Shown here: piece after piece, positions 16,030-24,002 of the stretch | Layout of the letters: the number at the start of each line of letters is the position of its first letter | How positions within the stretch are numbered: position 1 is the stretch's first letter | Source of the DNA: an uncultured Clostridia bacterium | GTDB lineage: Bacteria; Bacillota; Clostridia; Christensenellales; Borkfalkiaceae | Length of the DNA: 64,000 nucleotides | Reading direction: 5' to 3' | NCBI GenBank assembly: GCA_930990665.1 | Contig: CAKNQN010000002.1 | Location: 62,001 to 126,000 of the forward strand | Made by a program: the position numbers and the translations under genes | Notes under the pieces: model-generated | The model's database searches: none | Told to the model about the DNA's origin: nothing | Seen by the model: the letters and a program-made list of their open reading frames with translations, nothing else

Positions 16030-16314
16030 ACCAGGACTCAAAAAAACGACTTGGATGTCTGATACAGCTTTTTTATTCAATTGAGACAAATTCTATTCTG
16101 AACTTCTATGACAGGAAACAAAATGGAGACTGAAATTGGCTAAAAAATCGCCGGCACGAAGTATTTGAAGCATTAATCATGATCAAGGCTGGCTGGTTGA
16201 ATTGTGAAGCCGAGGAGAAGGGCGCATTTTGCGCTCTTTTTCCTGACAAGTTCCGGAGATTGCATTTTTGAAACTGTAATACAAAATCGTCAAACAGGAA
16301 GGACAGCCAAATAA

Positions 16315-16347
16315 GAGCCCCGAAAAACGTACAGTTTTTCGGGGCTC
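16315..16347 (-). terminator. Hairpin downstream of the anti-sigma gene
   Basis: A perfect 14-bp stem (16315-16328 with 16334-16347) with a GTACA loop. On the minus strand it is followed by TTATTT, so it probably ends the sigma/anti-sigma transcript. Confidence 0.65.
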
Positions 16348-16474
16348 AGAGCATTTGCGGAGTTTTTGTCCGCCTCATTTATTTGTGTCCTTTCCGGGTC
16401 GGGGTTCTTCGGGCAAAAGTCGCAGAAGACAGGGCGCCAAAAGTTGTAAAGGAACGGGCTTTTATGCGGTGATT

Positions 16475-17755
16475 TTAGTCGTCGCGGTCGTCCTCGTCAT
16501 CTTCGTCGAAGCGATCGAAGTTTCCGTGGTAGTCGGAAAAGTCGTAGGAATAATAGCCTTTGCCGTCCGCGCCGCGCATGATCTGTACGGTGAAACTGTA
16601 TTGGCGTCCGGCAATGCGTGCGGTGACGCGGAGAGCGTCGTTGCCGCTGCGCCTGCGAAAGAGCAAGGTATCCTTTTCGTTGCCTTTCTGAACGGTGAGC
16701 AAGACTTCCAGTTCACCGTCCTCTTCCTCGTATTCGGCGGTGGTGGATTGGAGCGTCTGTCCTTTTTCGTCATAGTAAGTGTATACGAATTTGCGTTCGG
16801 TTTCCGTTTCGGAATCTTCCTGTTCGGAGGAGATCTCCTGCTGCATGCGGATATAGGGGATCTCTTCACCGTTTACCCGTCGGTAAGCGGTGAAGGTGAG
16901 TTCGCTTTCCGACTCGGTTTCGCCCGGTTCTGATTCTTCTTCCGTCTCGTGTTCGCCGCGCACGATGTACGCTTCGCTTCCTACGCTCAGCACGCCGTCG
17001 ATGGCATACGATTCTTCCTTTCCGTCCTCTTCCTGTTCGACGCCGGTGAGCACTTTGTTGTAGTAGAGGATATAATGCACGTTTCCACCTGTGAGATCGT
17101 GGTAGGTGATGGTAGTCATGTAGGAATATACGCCGGCGTATTCGTTTTCTGCGGGGGTGGCCGTCGTCTGGGCGTCGATGCTTCCGTTGCCCAAAAGGTT
17201 TTCGATCAGGGCCATGTATCCGTTGACCGTTTCGGCGATCTCCTTTTCCGTCTCTGTGTTGTCAGCCGCGGATTGAGAGGAGGCTGCTCCGCTTCCGAAT
17301 ACGAGTTTTGCCGAAGTTGTCTTTGCGGCGGAGCTGCCGGCGGCGTGCGAGAACGCATTGGCGGATACATCGGAGCGCTGCGACATTGTCGCGGCGGAAG
17401 CCTGATCGGCCTGGGAAGCGGCCAGAAGCGACCCTACGGACGCTGCGCCGTAGATGTAGAAATCTTCCGTGCTTTCGATCTGTAAGAATTTATTTCCGGA
17501 GAGATTGCCGGGGGTGCCGTTGCGGTGCAGGAGAAGGGGAAGGAGGATTCCCAGGCAGAGGGCGATGGCGAGGGCGGCGGCCACGACGGCGATCAGCGTC
17601 CTTTTGCCGCGGTGTGCGGCGGTGCCGCCGTTTGCGAGGGCGAATTCCCGTTCTGTATCGCGGTAGCCGAGTTCCTGTCTGATATTTTCCTTGACCCGTT
17701 CGTCCGGTAAGATCTTTTCCGCCTGTTCGGATAAGAGCTTTTGAATTTTTTTCAT
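16475..17755 (-). CDS. Single-pass membrane protein, probable anti-sigma factor
   Basis: 426 residues. The N-terminal 50 residues are cytoplasmic and charged (MKKIQKLLSEQAEKILPDER), one membrane helix spans about 52-76 (LIAVVAAALAIALCLGILLP), and the rest is extracytoplasmic, with an Ala/Ser-rich stretch (about 100-170) and a very acidic end (DRFDEDDEDDRDD). It overlaps the ECF sigma gene by four bases, the standard sigma/anti-sigma arrangement. It lacks an obvious zinc-binding anti-sigma motif, and the extracellular part matches no family I know. The signal it senses is unknown. Confidence 0.75.
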   Translation of the reverse strand: MKKIQKLLSEQAEKILPDERVKENIRQELGYRDTEREFALANGGTAAHRGKRTLIAVVAAALAIALCLGILLPLLLHRNGTPGNLSGNKFLQIESTEDFYIYGAASVGSLLAASQADQASAATMSQRSDVSANAFSHAAGSSAAKTTSAKLVFGSGAASSQSAADNTETEKEIAETVNGYMALIENLLGNGSIDAQTTATPAENEYAGVYSYMTTITYHDLTGGNVHYILYYNKVLTGVEQEEDGKEESYAIDGVLSVGSEAYIVRGEHETEEESEPGETESESELTFTAYRRVNGEEIPYIRMQQEISSEQEDSETETERKFVYTYYDEKGQTLQSTTAEYEEEDGELEVLLTVQKGNEKDTLLFRRRSGNDALRVTARIAGRQYSFTVQIMRGADGKGYYSYDFSDYHGNFDRFDEDDEDDRDD

Positions 17756-18276
17756 ACGGCTTCCTCCTGCAGGGTGCGTCTGAGTTTTTTCAATGCTTCG
17801 TTGTTTTTCCAGGTCACGGTAGCCACGGGCATGCCCAGCATCTGCGCGACCTCCCGCCGCTTGTAACCGGAAACATGGCAGAGCATGATGATCTTGTATT
17901 CCTCTTCCGAGAGGATGCGCGCGGCGGCGTCGAAGATGTAGGGCAGGTTGGTTTCCTGTGATCCGTAAAGGTGGGGGTCGGTGCTGAAATCGGTGGCGAC
18001 CTCCCGTCTTTCGCGTTTGAGGTGATTGAGCGCCAGGTTTTTGCCGATGCGTGCGAGCCAGGCGGAGAAGTTGGTGCCGGGGGAATAAGATTGCAGCGAA
18101 CGGATGGCTCGCACATACGTTTCCTGTAAAATGTCTTCGGCGTGCATCTTGTCGTGCACGATGTAGAGGATGGCAAAATAGACGGGGCGGTTGGTCTGCT
18201 CGTATATGTAATCGAAGGCGCGGTTGTCGCCGTCGAGCAGTTGTGCGATCTTCTGCTCTAAATTCCCATTGTTCAT
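17752..18276 (-). CDS. ECF-type RNA polymerase sigma factor
   Basis: 174 residues. The start is set at 18276 (GTGAGGTGAGT before ATG) rather than a longer frame from 18339. Region 2 spans about 21-90, including H-A-E-D-I-L-Q-E-T-Y-V and FSAWLARIGKNLALNHLKRE; region 4 spans about 118-168 with a helix-turn-helix (Y-K-R-R-E-V-A-Q-M-L-G-M-P-V-A-T-V). It directs RNA polymerase to an extracytoplasmic-stress regulon and is probably held inactive by the overlapping membrane protein. I could not identify a matching ECF promoter in the window with confidence. Confidence 0.93.
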   Translation of the reverse strand: MNNGNLEQKIAQLLDGDNRAFDYIYEQTNRPVYFAILYIVHDKMHAEDILQETYVRAIRSLQSYSPGTNFSAWLARIGKNLALNHLKRERREVATDFSTDPHLYGSQETNLPYIFDAAARILSEEEYKIIMLCHVSGYKRREVAQMLGMPVATVTWKNNEALKKLRRTLQEEAV

Positions 18277-18349
18277 ACTCACCTCACATATAAAACAGCG
18301 CAGACGCGTGTTTTGTTGGGAAAAGAACGAAATTTTCAAAAAAATTTTG

Positions 18350-18384
18350 AAAAAAGGACCGTACTGCCGCAGGGCGTCCGGTCC
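18350..18384 (-). terminator. Terminator of the asd-dapA-dapB operon
   Basis: On the minus strand GGACCG and CGGTCC enclose a GCC/GGC inner stem and are followed by six T, 8 nt beyond the dapB stop. Confidence 0.8.
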
Positions 18385-18391
18385 TGTTCGT

Positions 18392-19150
18392 TCAGTTTTC
18401 CGAAAGAACGTCTTTCATGTCGTACAATCCGGCGGGTTTGCCTTTCAGGAATTTGGCGGCGCGAAGGGCTCCGGCGGCAAATACGCGTTTGCTGCGCGCA
18501 CTGTGCGAGATGGTGATGATCTCGTCTTCGCCTGCGAACATGACTTCATGTTCCCCGACGATGGTTCCGCCGCGCACGGCATGGATGCCGAGTTCCTGTT
18601 TTTTGCGCGCGCCCACGATGCCTTCGCGGCCGTAAACGTATTCCTTCTGATTGCCGCAAGCCTGGTTGATGCTGTCGGCGAGCATGAGCGCCGTGCCGGA
18701 AGGAGCATCTTTTTTGAGGTTGTGGTGTTTTTCGATGATCTCCGCGTCGAACGCATCGCCGAGGAAAGCCGCCGCTTCTGCCACGAGTTTTTGCAGGAGA
18801 TTGATCCCGATCGAGAGATTCGCGGTTCTGAAAACGGCCGTGTGTTTGGCGGCCTGTGTGATCTCTTCGATCTGTGCGGGCGTGTAACCGGTCGTCGCCA
18901 GAACGACGCCCGCGCCCGTCTTTTTCGCATAATGGAGGACATTGTCCAAGTTTGCCGCGCTTGAAAAGTCGATCACGACGTCCGCCTTTTCCTTCACGCC
19001 GTCAAATCCCGCATGGACGGGAACGCCGTCGACATCGCCCTCGCGCAGATCCACGCCGCCCGCGCATTCGATATCCGGGTCGTCTTTTGCCAAATCGTAT
19101 ACGTTGCGGCCCATGTGTCCGAACATGCCGCTGATCAGAATTTTAACCAT
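18392..19150 (-). CDS. dapB: 4-hydroxy-tetrahydrodipicolinate reductase
   Basis: 252 residues, the normal DapB length. The nucleotide-binding motif GMFGHMG is at 8-14, the active-site signature E-K-H-H-N-L-K-K-D-A-P-S-G-T near 140-153 holds the catalytic His and Lys, and AVRGGTIVGEHEV follows. It reduces the DapA product on the way to diaminopimelate (cell wall), lysine and, in spore formers, dipicolinate. It is last gene of the riboswitch-controlled operon, 109 nt after dapA. Confidence 0.96.
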   Translation of the reverse strand: MVKILISGMFGHMGRNVYDLAKDDPDIECAGGVDLREGDVDGVPVHAGFDGVKEKADVVIDFSSAANLDNVLHYAKKTGAGVVLATTGYTPAQIEEITQAAKHTAVFRTANLSIGINLLQKLVAEAAAFLGDAFDAEIIEKHHNLKKDAPSGTALMLADSINQACGNQKEYVYGREGIVGARKKQELGIHAVRGGTIVGEHEVMFAGEDEIITISHSARSKRVFAAGALRAAKFLKGKPAGLYDMKDVLSEN

Positions 19151-19220
19151 AATATTTCCTTCGGCGCCTTTGCGCCCGATCGTCTAAACACTTTTCGGAA
19201 CCACTGCGCCCGATCGTTCT

Positions 19221-19256
19221 GCGCCCGCCCGCAGGGAAGCGGGCGGGCGCAATTTT
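19221..19256 (+). terminator. Hairpin between dapA and dapB, terminator-like only on the plus strand
   Basis: A perfect 12-bp stem (19221-19232 with 19239-19250) followed on the plus strand by AATTTTTT. The genes run on the minus strand, where no T-run follows, so it would pass sense transcription but stop antisense transcripts. Confidence 0.6.
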
Positions 19257-19259
19257 TTG

Positions 19260-20147
19260 CTATACGTTCAGTCCGAAATCGCGCAAAACGCGTTTCATCA
19301 CTTCGAGGTGTTCGGGTTCGAGCTGCGTGAGCGGCGCGCGGGGGATGCCTCCGTCCAGGCCGATGAGATCGGCGGCCGCCTTGGCGGGGATGGGGTTGAC
19401 TTCCATAAACATGGCGTCGATCACGGGCAGCATCTTATCCTGTAATTCATTTGCCTTTTTAAGGTCGCCTGCCTGTACGGCCAGGTACAGTTCTTTGGTC
19501 TGCCGGGGGATGATATTGGAGGCTACGGAAATGAGGCCCGCTCCGCCGATGGCGAGGATAGGGAGGTTGAGGTTATCATCTCCCGAATACAGGTCGCATT
19601 TTCCGCGGATGCGCCGCGCGGTCTCGCAAATCTGTTCCATGTTGCCGCATGCCTCTTTGATGCCCGCGATGTTTTTCAGGGACGCGATGCGTTCCATGGT
19701 GGGCGGCAGGATGTTCACGCCCGTGCGCGGGGGCACATTGTAGCAGATGATGGGGATGTTGACCGCATCGGATACCGCCTTATAGTATTCAAAAATGCCG
19801 TTCTGCGTGCACTTGTTGTAATAGGGGGTCACGATGAGCAGTCCGTCCGCGCCCATTTCTTCCGCTTTACGGCTCGCTTCCACGGCGTGCGCAGTGCAGT
19901 TGGAGCCGCTTCCGAACACGATCTTCGCGCGTCCGGCGATCTTCTCGACGGAAAAGCGCATCACAGCCTCTTTTTCCGCCTCGGTCAGGGTGGCGGGTTC
20001 GCCCGTCGTACCTAAAATCACGAGTACGTCCGTTCCGTTTTCGATCTGATACTCGATCATTCGCCCGAAGGCGTCGAAGTTGACGGATCCGTCTTTTGCG
20101 AACGGCGTGATCATCGCCGTCGCCGTGCCGTTAAAAAAATTCAGCAT
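19260..20147 (-). CDS. dapA: 4-hydroxy-tetrahydrodipicolinate synthase
   Basis: 295 residues; the start at 20147 follows GGGAGAGATCGT, and a much longer in-frame extension upstream is not used. Y136 (in IICYNVPPRTG) and the Schiff-base K164 (in AGIKEACGN) are the catalytic residues; T47-T48 in LGTTGEPATL completes the site. It condenses pyruvate with aspartate semialdehyde, the committed step to diaminopimelate and lysine. It lies 270 nt after asd and is probably in the same transcript under the lysine riboswitch. Confidence 0.96.
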   Translation of the reverse strand: MLNFFNGTATAMITPFAKDGSVNFDAFGRMIEYQIENGTDVLVILGTTGEPATLTEAEKEAVMRFSVEKIAGRAKIVFGSGSNCTAHAVEASRKAEEMGADGLLIVTPYYNKCTQNGIFEYYKAVSDAVNIPIICYNVPPRTGVNILPPTMERIASLKNIAGIKEACGNMEQICETARRIRGKCDLYSGDDNLNLPILAIGGAGLISVASNIIPRQTKELYLAVQAGDLKKANELQDKMLPVIDAMFMEVNPIPAKAAADLIGLDGGIPRAPLTQLEPEHLEVMKRVLRDFGLNV

Positions 20148-20417
20148 ACGATCTCTCCCATTGATTTTATTGATAGGATTTTTTTGCTTGCCGTGCGCCG
20201 CTCGAAAAATGTCCCGTTCGCAGCAGACATCCGACTGCCCTCGGCTGTGGTGCCGCGCAGACTGCTGTTTCCCGCCGCGCGGGCCGTTCCGGGCGTCTTT
20301 ACGCCTTTGTCTGCGGGATCCGGGCATCTTGTTTTGTAAGGAGCGCCCGGCGCACATCCGCATCTGACGCAACCTCGCCGCTACCATTGTATGGGGCGGA
20401 AGGGGAAAAGGTTCGGA
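20148..20417. other. Spacer between asd and dapA
   Basis: GC-rich, with several possible hairpins in the minus-strand transcript but no conserved riboswitch core and no clear promoter. Its length is odd for genes of one operon. Confidence 0.5.
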
Positions 20418-21497
20418 TCAGTCGAAGTAACCCTTGTCCGCGAGCAGTTCTGCCATGAGCACCGCACCGCCGGCCGCGCCGCGCAGGGTGTTGTGCGAGA
20501 GACATACAAACTTGTAATCGAAGAGGATATCTTCGCGCAGTCTGCCCACCGAGATCGCCATTCCGTTTTCGAGGTTGCGGTCGAGTTTGGCCTGCGGCCT
20601 GTCGTTCTCTTTGAAGTAGTGCAGGAACTGTTTGGGAGCGGAAGGAAGTTTGCGCCTCTGCGGTTCGCCGGAAAATTCTGCCCAGGCCTGCAAGATCTCT
20701 TCTTTGGAAGGTTTTTTGTCGAAGGAAACGAAGACGGCGGCGGTATGACCGTCGGAGACGGGCACGCGCAGGCATTGAGCGGTAATGACGGGGGTCGTCG
20801 CGGGGACGATCTCGCCGCCCTGAATGCTGCCCCAGATCTTGAGGGGTTCGCGCTCGGATTTTTCCTCTTCGCCGCCGATGTAGGGTATGATGTTGTCGAG
20901 GATCTCGGGCATGCGGTCGAATGTTTTTCCGGCGCCGCTGATGGCCTGGTAGGTAGAGACGGCGACCTTGCTCACGCCGAATTTTTTCAGCGGATGCAGC
21001 GCGGGCACATAGGATTGCAGCGAGCAGTTGCTCTTCACGGCGATGAAGCCGCGTTTGGTGCCGAGGCGTTTTCTCTGCGCTGCGATGATCTCGGCGTGCT
21101 CGGGGTTGATCTCGGGTATGATCATGGGCACGTCGGGGGTGAAGCGGTGCGCGGAGTTGTTGGAAATGACCGGCACTTCTGCCCTGGCGTATTTTTCTTC
21201 GAGGGCGCGGATCTCTTCTTTTTTCATGTTCACCGCGCAGAACACGAGGTCGACCATGCCCGCGATCTTATCGAGGTCAGCTTCGGCGTCGAAGAGGACC
21301 ATATCGGCGAATTTTTCGGGGATGGGGGAAGTCATGGCCCAGCGGCCGGCTACAGCGTCGCGGTATTTTTTGCCGGCGGAAGCGGGGGAGGCGGCGAGTG
21401 CGGTCACTTCGAACCAGGGATGATCTGCCAAAAGAAGGCTGAAGCGCTGACCGACCATGCCGGTCGCGCCGATGATGGCAGCTCTGTATTTGCGCAT
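20418..21497 (-). CDS. asd: Aspartate-semialdehyde dehydrogenase, archaeal-type
   Basis: 359 residues; the start at 21497 follows AAGGAG with 9-nt spacing. The Rossmann motif GATGMVGQRF is at 10-19, and the catalytic cysteine is C158 in A-V-K-S-N-C-S-L-Q. The length and motif spacing fit the fungal/archaeal-type branch of Asd, frequent in Clostridia, rather than the enterobacterial type. It makes aspartate semialdehyde for both lysine/DAP and threonine/methionine. It is the first gene behind the lysine riboswitch, so homoserine supply would also depend on lysine status. Confidence 0.95.
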   Translation of the reverse strand: MRKYRAAIIGATGMVGQRFSLLLADHPWFEVTALAASPASAGKKYRDAVAGRWAMTSPIPEKFADMVLFDAEADLDKIAGMVDLVFCAVNMKKEEIRALEEKYARAEVPVISNNSAHRFTPDVPMIIPEINPEHAEIIAAQRKRLGTKRGFIAVKSNCSLQSYVPALHPLKKFGVSKVAVSTYQAISGAGKTFDRMPEILDNIIPYIGGEEEKSEREPLKIWGSIQGGEIVPATTPVITAQCLRVPVSDGHTAAVFVSFDKKPSKEEILQAWAEFSGEPQRRKLPSAPKQFLHYFKENDRPQAKLDRNLENGMAISVGRLREDILFDYKFVCLSHNTLRGAAGGAVLMAELLADKGYFD

Positions 21498-21532
21498 AAC
21501 AATTCACTCCTTATAAGGAAAATTTTTCGTAT

Positions 21533-21557
21533 AAAAAAAGGCGCCGGAAAAGCGCCG
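21533..21557 (-). terminator. asd: Terminator of the lysine riboswitch expression platform
   Basis: On the minus strand GGCGC, 7-nt loop, GCGCC, then seven T, placed between the aptamer and the asd ribosome binding site. Confidence 0.85.
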
Positions 21558-21600
21558 AAAGGGACCGATAGAACCGAGCGGGCCTTGCGGCCTGAAAAAC

Positions 21601-21775
21601 GGTAAATAGTGCTCCACTTTCAAGGTGACAGTCGCACAGGTATTCTCCCGTACGCCCGGCGGCGGCAACGCGGTGGATTGCCGTACCTCGGCGGAGATGC
21701 CCTTTCCTTTTGCCGGAGAAAAACCGCTCTCCGCCGGGGCAAAAGTACTGATGCTCATCCGCTCCTCTATTCCGT
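21601..21775 (-). promoter_or_regulatory. Lysine riboswitch (L box) upstream of asd
   Basis: On the minus strand the leader contains, in order, the conserved L-box elements: AGAGGAGCG, then an AGTA turn, GGAAAGGGC, GCCGAGGT, CTGTCACC and GTGGAGC, closed by a P1 stem pairing AATAG (near 21771) with CTATT (21604-21608). An intrinsic terminator follows. Lysine binding would stabilise the terminator and shut off asd-dapA-dapB. Confidence 0.93.
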
Positions 21776-21782
21776 ATTTAGA

Positions 21783-21811
21783 ATTGTAGCACAAAATTGC
21801 GCAAATGTCAA
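21783..21811 (-). promoter_or_regulatory. SigA promoter of the lysine-riboswitch operon
   Basis: Minus strand: TTGACA (21806-21811), 17 nt, TACAAT (21783-21788). Confidence 0.88.
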
Positions 21812-21843
21812 AGAAATTTTTCCACTGGGGCGGGATAATTTAA

Positions 21844-21872
21844 TTGAAATATTTTCCGATTTGTAGTAAAAT
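21844..21872 (+). promoter_or_regulatory. SigA promoter of the DUF624-like/hslO operon
   Basis: TTGAAA (21844-21849), 17 nt, TAAAAT (21867-21872). It diverges from the riboswitch promoter 33 bp away. Confidence 0.75.
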
Positions 21873-21918
21873 AATAGGTGCATATTCGATGCTGCAAGGC
21901 TGCATCACAGGAGGAAGC

Positions 21919-23250
21919 ATGGCGCAAGGCGAAAAGAAAGGATTCATAGCCAGGATGCTGGAGGGCAAGGAGCGCGACGAAGAATACGCGCGCAGCACAC
22001 TGCCCACCAACCGTTGGGGCTTGTTCTGGGATATATTCAAGGGCAGATTTTCCAAACTTGTGATCGTAAATCTGCTGATGCTCATCTTTTTCATACCGTT
22101 GATTCTTGTCATCGTGCTGCGGTATCTGTACATCGGCGTACAGGGCGCGCGGCTGCCGTTTTCCGGTGGGATCGGCACGGGATACGGTGTTGTACCGGGC
22201 ATGCTCGGGCTTCCGGAGCAGCTAACGATGTCCACGGATGTGATCTTTGTGGCGCTGATGCTCGTGGCGGCGATGATCGCGGCGGTGGGCATTTCGGGCG
22301 GCATGTACGTTATCCGGAACATGGTCTGGACGGAAGGCATATTTGTGGCGAACGATTTCTGGCGCGGCATCAAGATCAACGTCGTGGTGGTATTGCAGGC
22401 TACGGTGTTCTGCGGCGTGCTGGGGTATCTTCTCATCACATCTATCAACTGGGCGACCTGGATGAACGCGGTGGGGCAGGGCAATTCGATCCTGAACACC
22501 ATCTCGATCGTCGTCTCGTACATTGCCGTATGCGTGCTCATCATGATGTTTTTGTGGATGCTGTCGATGGGCGGGAACTATAAGCTGAAATTTTTCCAGC
22601 TGATCAAGAACTCCTTCCTGATGTCTTTCGGCCTGGTATTCCAGAACATTTTCTTTATCATCTGCATGGCGATCCCGCTCATCTTTTTCCTGCTGGGGAG
22701 CCTTGGCAATTTCTTTATGGTGATCGGCGTGATCATCATGCTGTTATTCGGCATTTCGTACATGCTTCTGGTATGGTTCAACTATTCGCAGTGGGCGTTT
22801 GACAAATTCTTCGAATCCAAGCGAGAGGGTGGCAAAGTCAACCGCGGCATCTATTCCAAGGTGAGCAAAGACGGCGGGCAGAGCAAGGCGGTGCAGGAAT
22901 ACGAGGCAAATCTGCAGGCGGCGATGAGCGTGAAATCCGATCTGTCGGCGCGCCCGATCAAGCCGATCACGGACGAACTGAAAGTATACGAGCTTCCGGA
23001 AGCCTTCTCGCGCGAAGATCTGAAAAAGCTGCGCGAGTCCAAGGAAGCGATCGTGGAGGACACGCAGCGGTATGCGGACGAGCACATGAACGACGAGAAA
23101 TACGTCGTATACAATGCGCGTTTTGAGAAGCTGGAGCAGGAGAAGCGGGAACAGGAAGAGGCGGAAAAGAAGGGCAAGGGCAAGAAGAAAGAGAAGTCCG
23201 AGTCCAAGCAGGCGTCCGCCGAGAAAAAGGACGGGAAAGCGGGCAAATGA
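21919..23250 (+). CDS. DUF624/YesL-like membrane protein with long charged tail
   Basis: 443 residues; the ATG at 21919 follows CAGGAGGAAG and is preferred over 21844. Residues about 50-320 carry six or so membrane helices. The segment RNMVWTEGIFVANDFWRGIK near 133-152 matches the conserved cytoplasmic loop of DUF624 (YesL) proteins, usually found beside sugar ABC transporters. Unlike the short YesL proteins, this one has an N-terminal extension and a C-terminal cytoplasmic tail of about 120 residues that is Lys/Glu-rich and probably helical (KLEQEKREQEEAEKKGKGKK). Function unknown. It is first gene of a five-gene operon with hslO. Confidence 0.7.
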   Translation: MAQGEKKGFIARMLEGKERDEEYARSTLPTNRWGLFWDIFKGRFSKLVIVNLLMLIFFIPLILVIVLRYLYIGVQGARLPFSGGIGTGYGVVPGMLGLPEQLTMSTDVIFVALMLVAAMIAAVGISGGMYVIRNMVWTEGIFVANDFWRGIKINVVVVLQATVFCGVLGYLLITSINWATWMNAVGQGNSILNTISIVVSYIAVCVLIMMFLWMLSMGGNYKLKFFQLIKNSFLMSFGLVFQNIFFIICMAIPLIFFLLGSLGNFFMVIGVIIMLLFGISYMLLVWFNYSQWAFDKFFESKREGGKVNRGIYSKVSKDGGQSKAVQEYEANLQAAMSVKSDLSARPIKPITDELKVYELPEAFSREDLKKLRESKEAIVEDTQRYADEHMNDEKYVVYNARFEKLEQEKREQEEAEKKGKGKKKEKSESKQASAEKKDGKAGK

Positions 23251-23981
23251 ACGCCGCATATTCCGGCCTTGCCGACTGGTTTGAATATCTGAATGCAGAC
23301 TGCGACTATGAAAAATGGTCGCAGTACTTATATGAGCGGCTGTGCGCGCAGGGCATTGTGCGCGGCAGGGGGCTGGACATCGGCTGCGGCAGCGGGGTGT
23401 TCTGCCGTGCGTTTTCGCGGCGGGGCTATTCGATGACGGGCTACGACAACAGCGAAGAGATGCTCAGCCGCGCGCAGCGGCTGGCGGCGCGGGAAGGCGA
23501 CGCGTCCGCGTATATTTTGTGCGATGCGCGGCGGGTCCGCGTGCTGGGCGGAAGGGCGGACTTTGCGCTGTGCGTGAACGACTGCCTCAATTACATCCCG
23601 CAGGGGGACGTTCTGCCCTTTTTCAGACGGGTGGCGTCGTGCCTGCGCAAGGGCGGGGCATTTCTTTTCGACGTATCCTCCGCGAAGAAGCTGCGCGAAG
23701 AGGTAGCAGGCAATACTTTTTGCGAAGACCGCGAAGAGATCGCTTGGATGTGGTTCAATACGCCGTATGCCGACCGCGTGGAAATGGACGTCACATTATT
23801 TATAAAGGAAAAGGACGGGCGTTTCAGGCGGGAGGACGAGCATCATACCCAGTATATCCACGAGCGCGCGGCGCTCGCGGAGGCGGCGGAAGAAGCGGGG
23901 TTTGAAGTGCGCGCCGTGGAGGGCGCATTCGGCGATCCGGCCGATCTTCGCCGTGAAAATTTTATCTGCGTGCGCCGATAG
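23247..23981 (+). CDS. SAM-dependent methyltransferase, class I
   Basis: 244 residues, overlapping the previous gene by four bases (ATGA). Motif I is LDIGCGSGVFC near 43-53, the acidic residue ending strand 2 lies in TGYDNSEEML, and VNDCLNYI represents motif IV. The arrangement resembles small-molecule methyltransferases (YcgJ/UbiE-like) but nothing identifies the acceptor. Cytoplasmic. Confidence 0.88.
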   Translation: MNAAYSGLADWFEYLNADCDYEKWSQYLYERLCAQGIVRGRGLDIGCGSGVFCRAFSRRGYSMTGYDNSEEMLSRAQRLAAREGDASAYILCDARRVRVLGGRADFALCVNDCLNYIPQGDVLPFFRRVASCLRKGGAFLFDVSSAKKLREEVAGNTFCEDREEIAWMWFNTPYADRVEMDVTLFIKEKDGRFRREDEHHTQYIHERAALAEAAEEAGFEVRAVEGAFGDPADLRRENFICVRR

Positions 23982-24002
23982 GGCGGCAGAGGAGGCATAG
24001 AA

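Larger units (their letters stand above)
15497..16314. mobile_element. AT-rich prophage scar at the 3' end of tRNA-Leu
   Basis: The base composition drops sharply relative to the flanks. In order it holds two hairpins (15501-15525 and 15531-15554), a minus-strand recombinase C-terminal remnant, a 16-codon P-loop fragment and a frameshifted holin, then about 285 bp of AT-rich DNA without a gene, ending with a hairpin and T-run near 16219-16242. I found no second copy of the tRNA end, so the far boundary is not defined. Confidence 0.65.

Noticed and set aside
20247-20257. T-box-like word GTGGTGCCGCG on the plus strand
   Set aside because: It resembles the T-box core but no plus-strand gene follows for 1.6 kb, and the rest of a T-box leader is missing.
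20148-20387. 80-residue N-terminal extension of DapA
   Set aside because: It is Arg-rich, matches nothing in the family, and the start at 20147 has a good ribosome binding site and the family's usual length.
20148-20417. Second lysine riboswitch ahead of dapA
   Set aside because: The minus-strand leader begins GGTAGCGGCGAGG, but the closing P1 strand and the CTGTCA and AGTA elements are absent.
20391-21605. 404-codon plus-strand open frame antisense to asd
   Set aside because: It mirrors asd codon by codon, begins without a ribosome binding site and overlaps the riboswitch; GC-rich coding strands commonly leave such open antisense frames.
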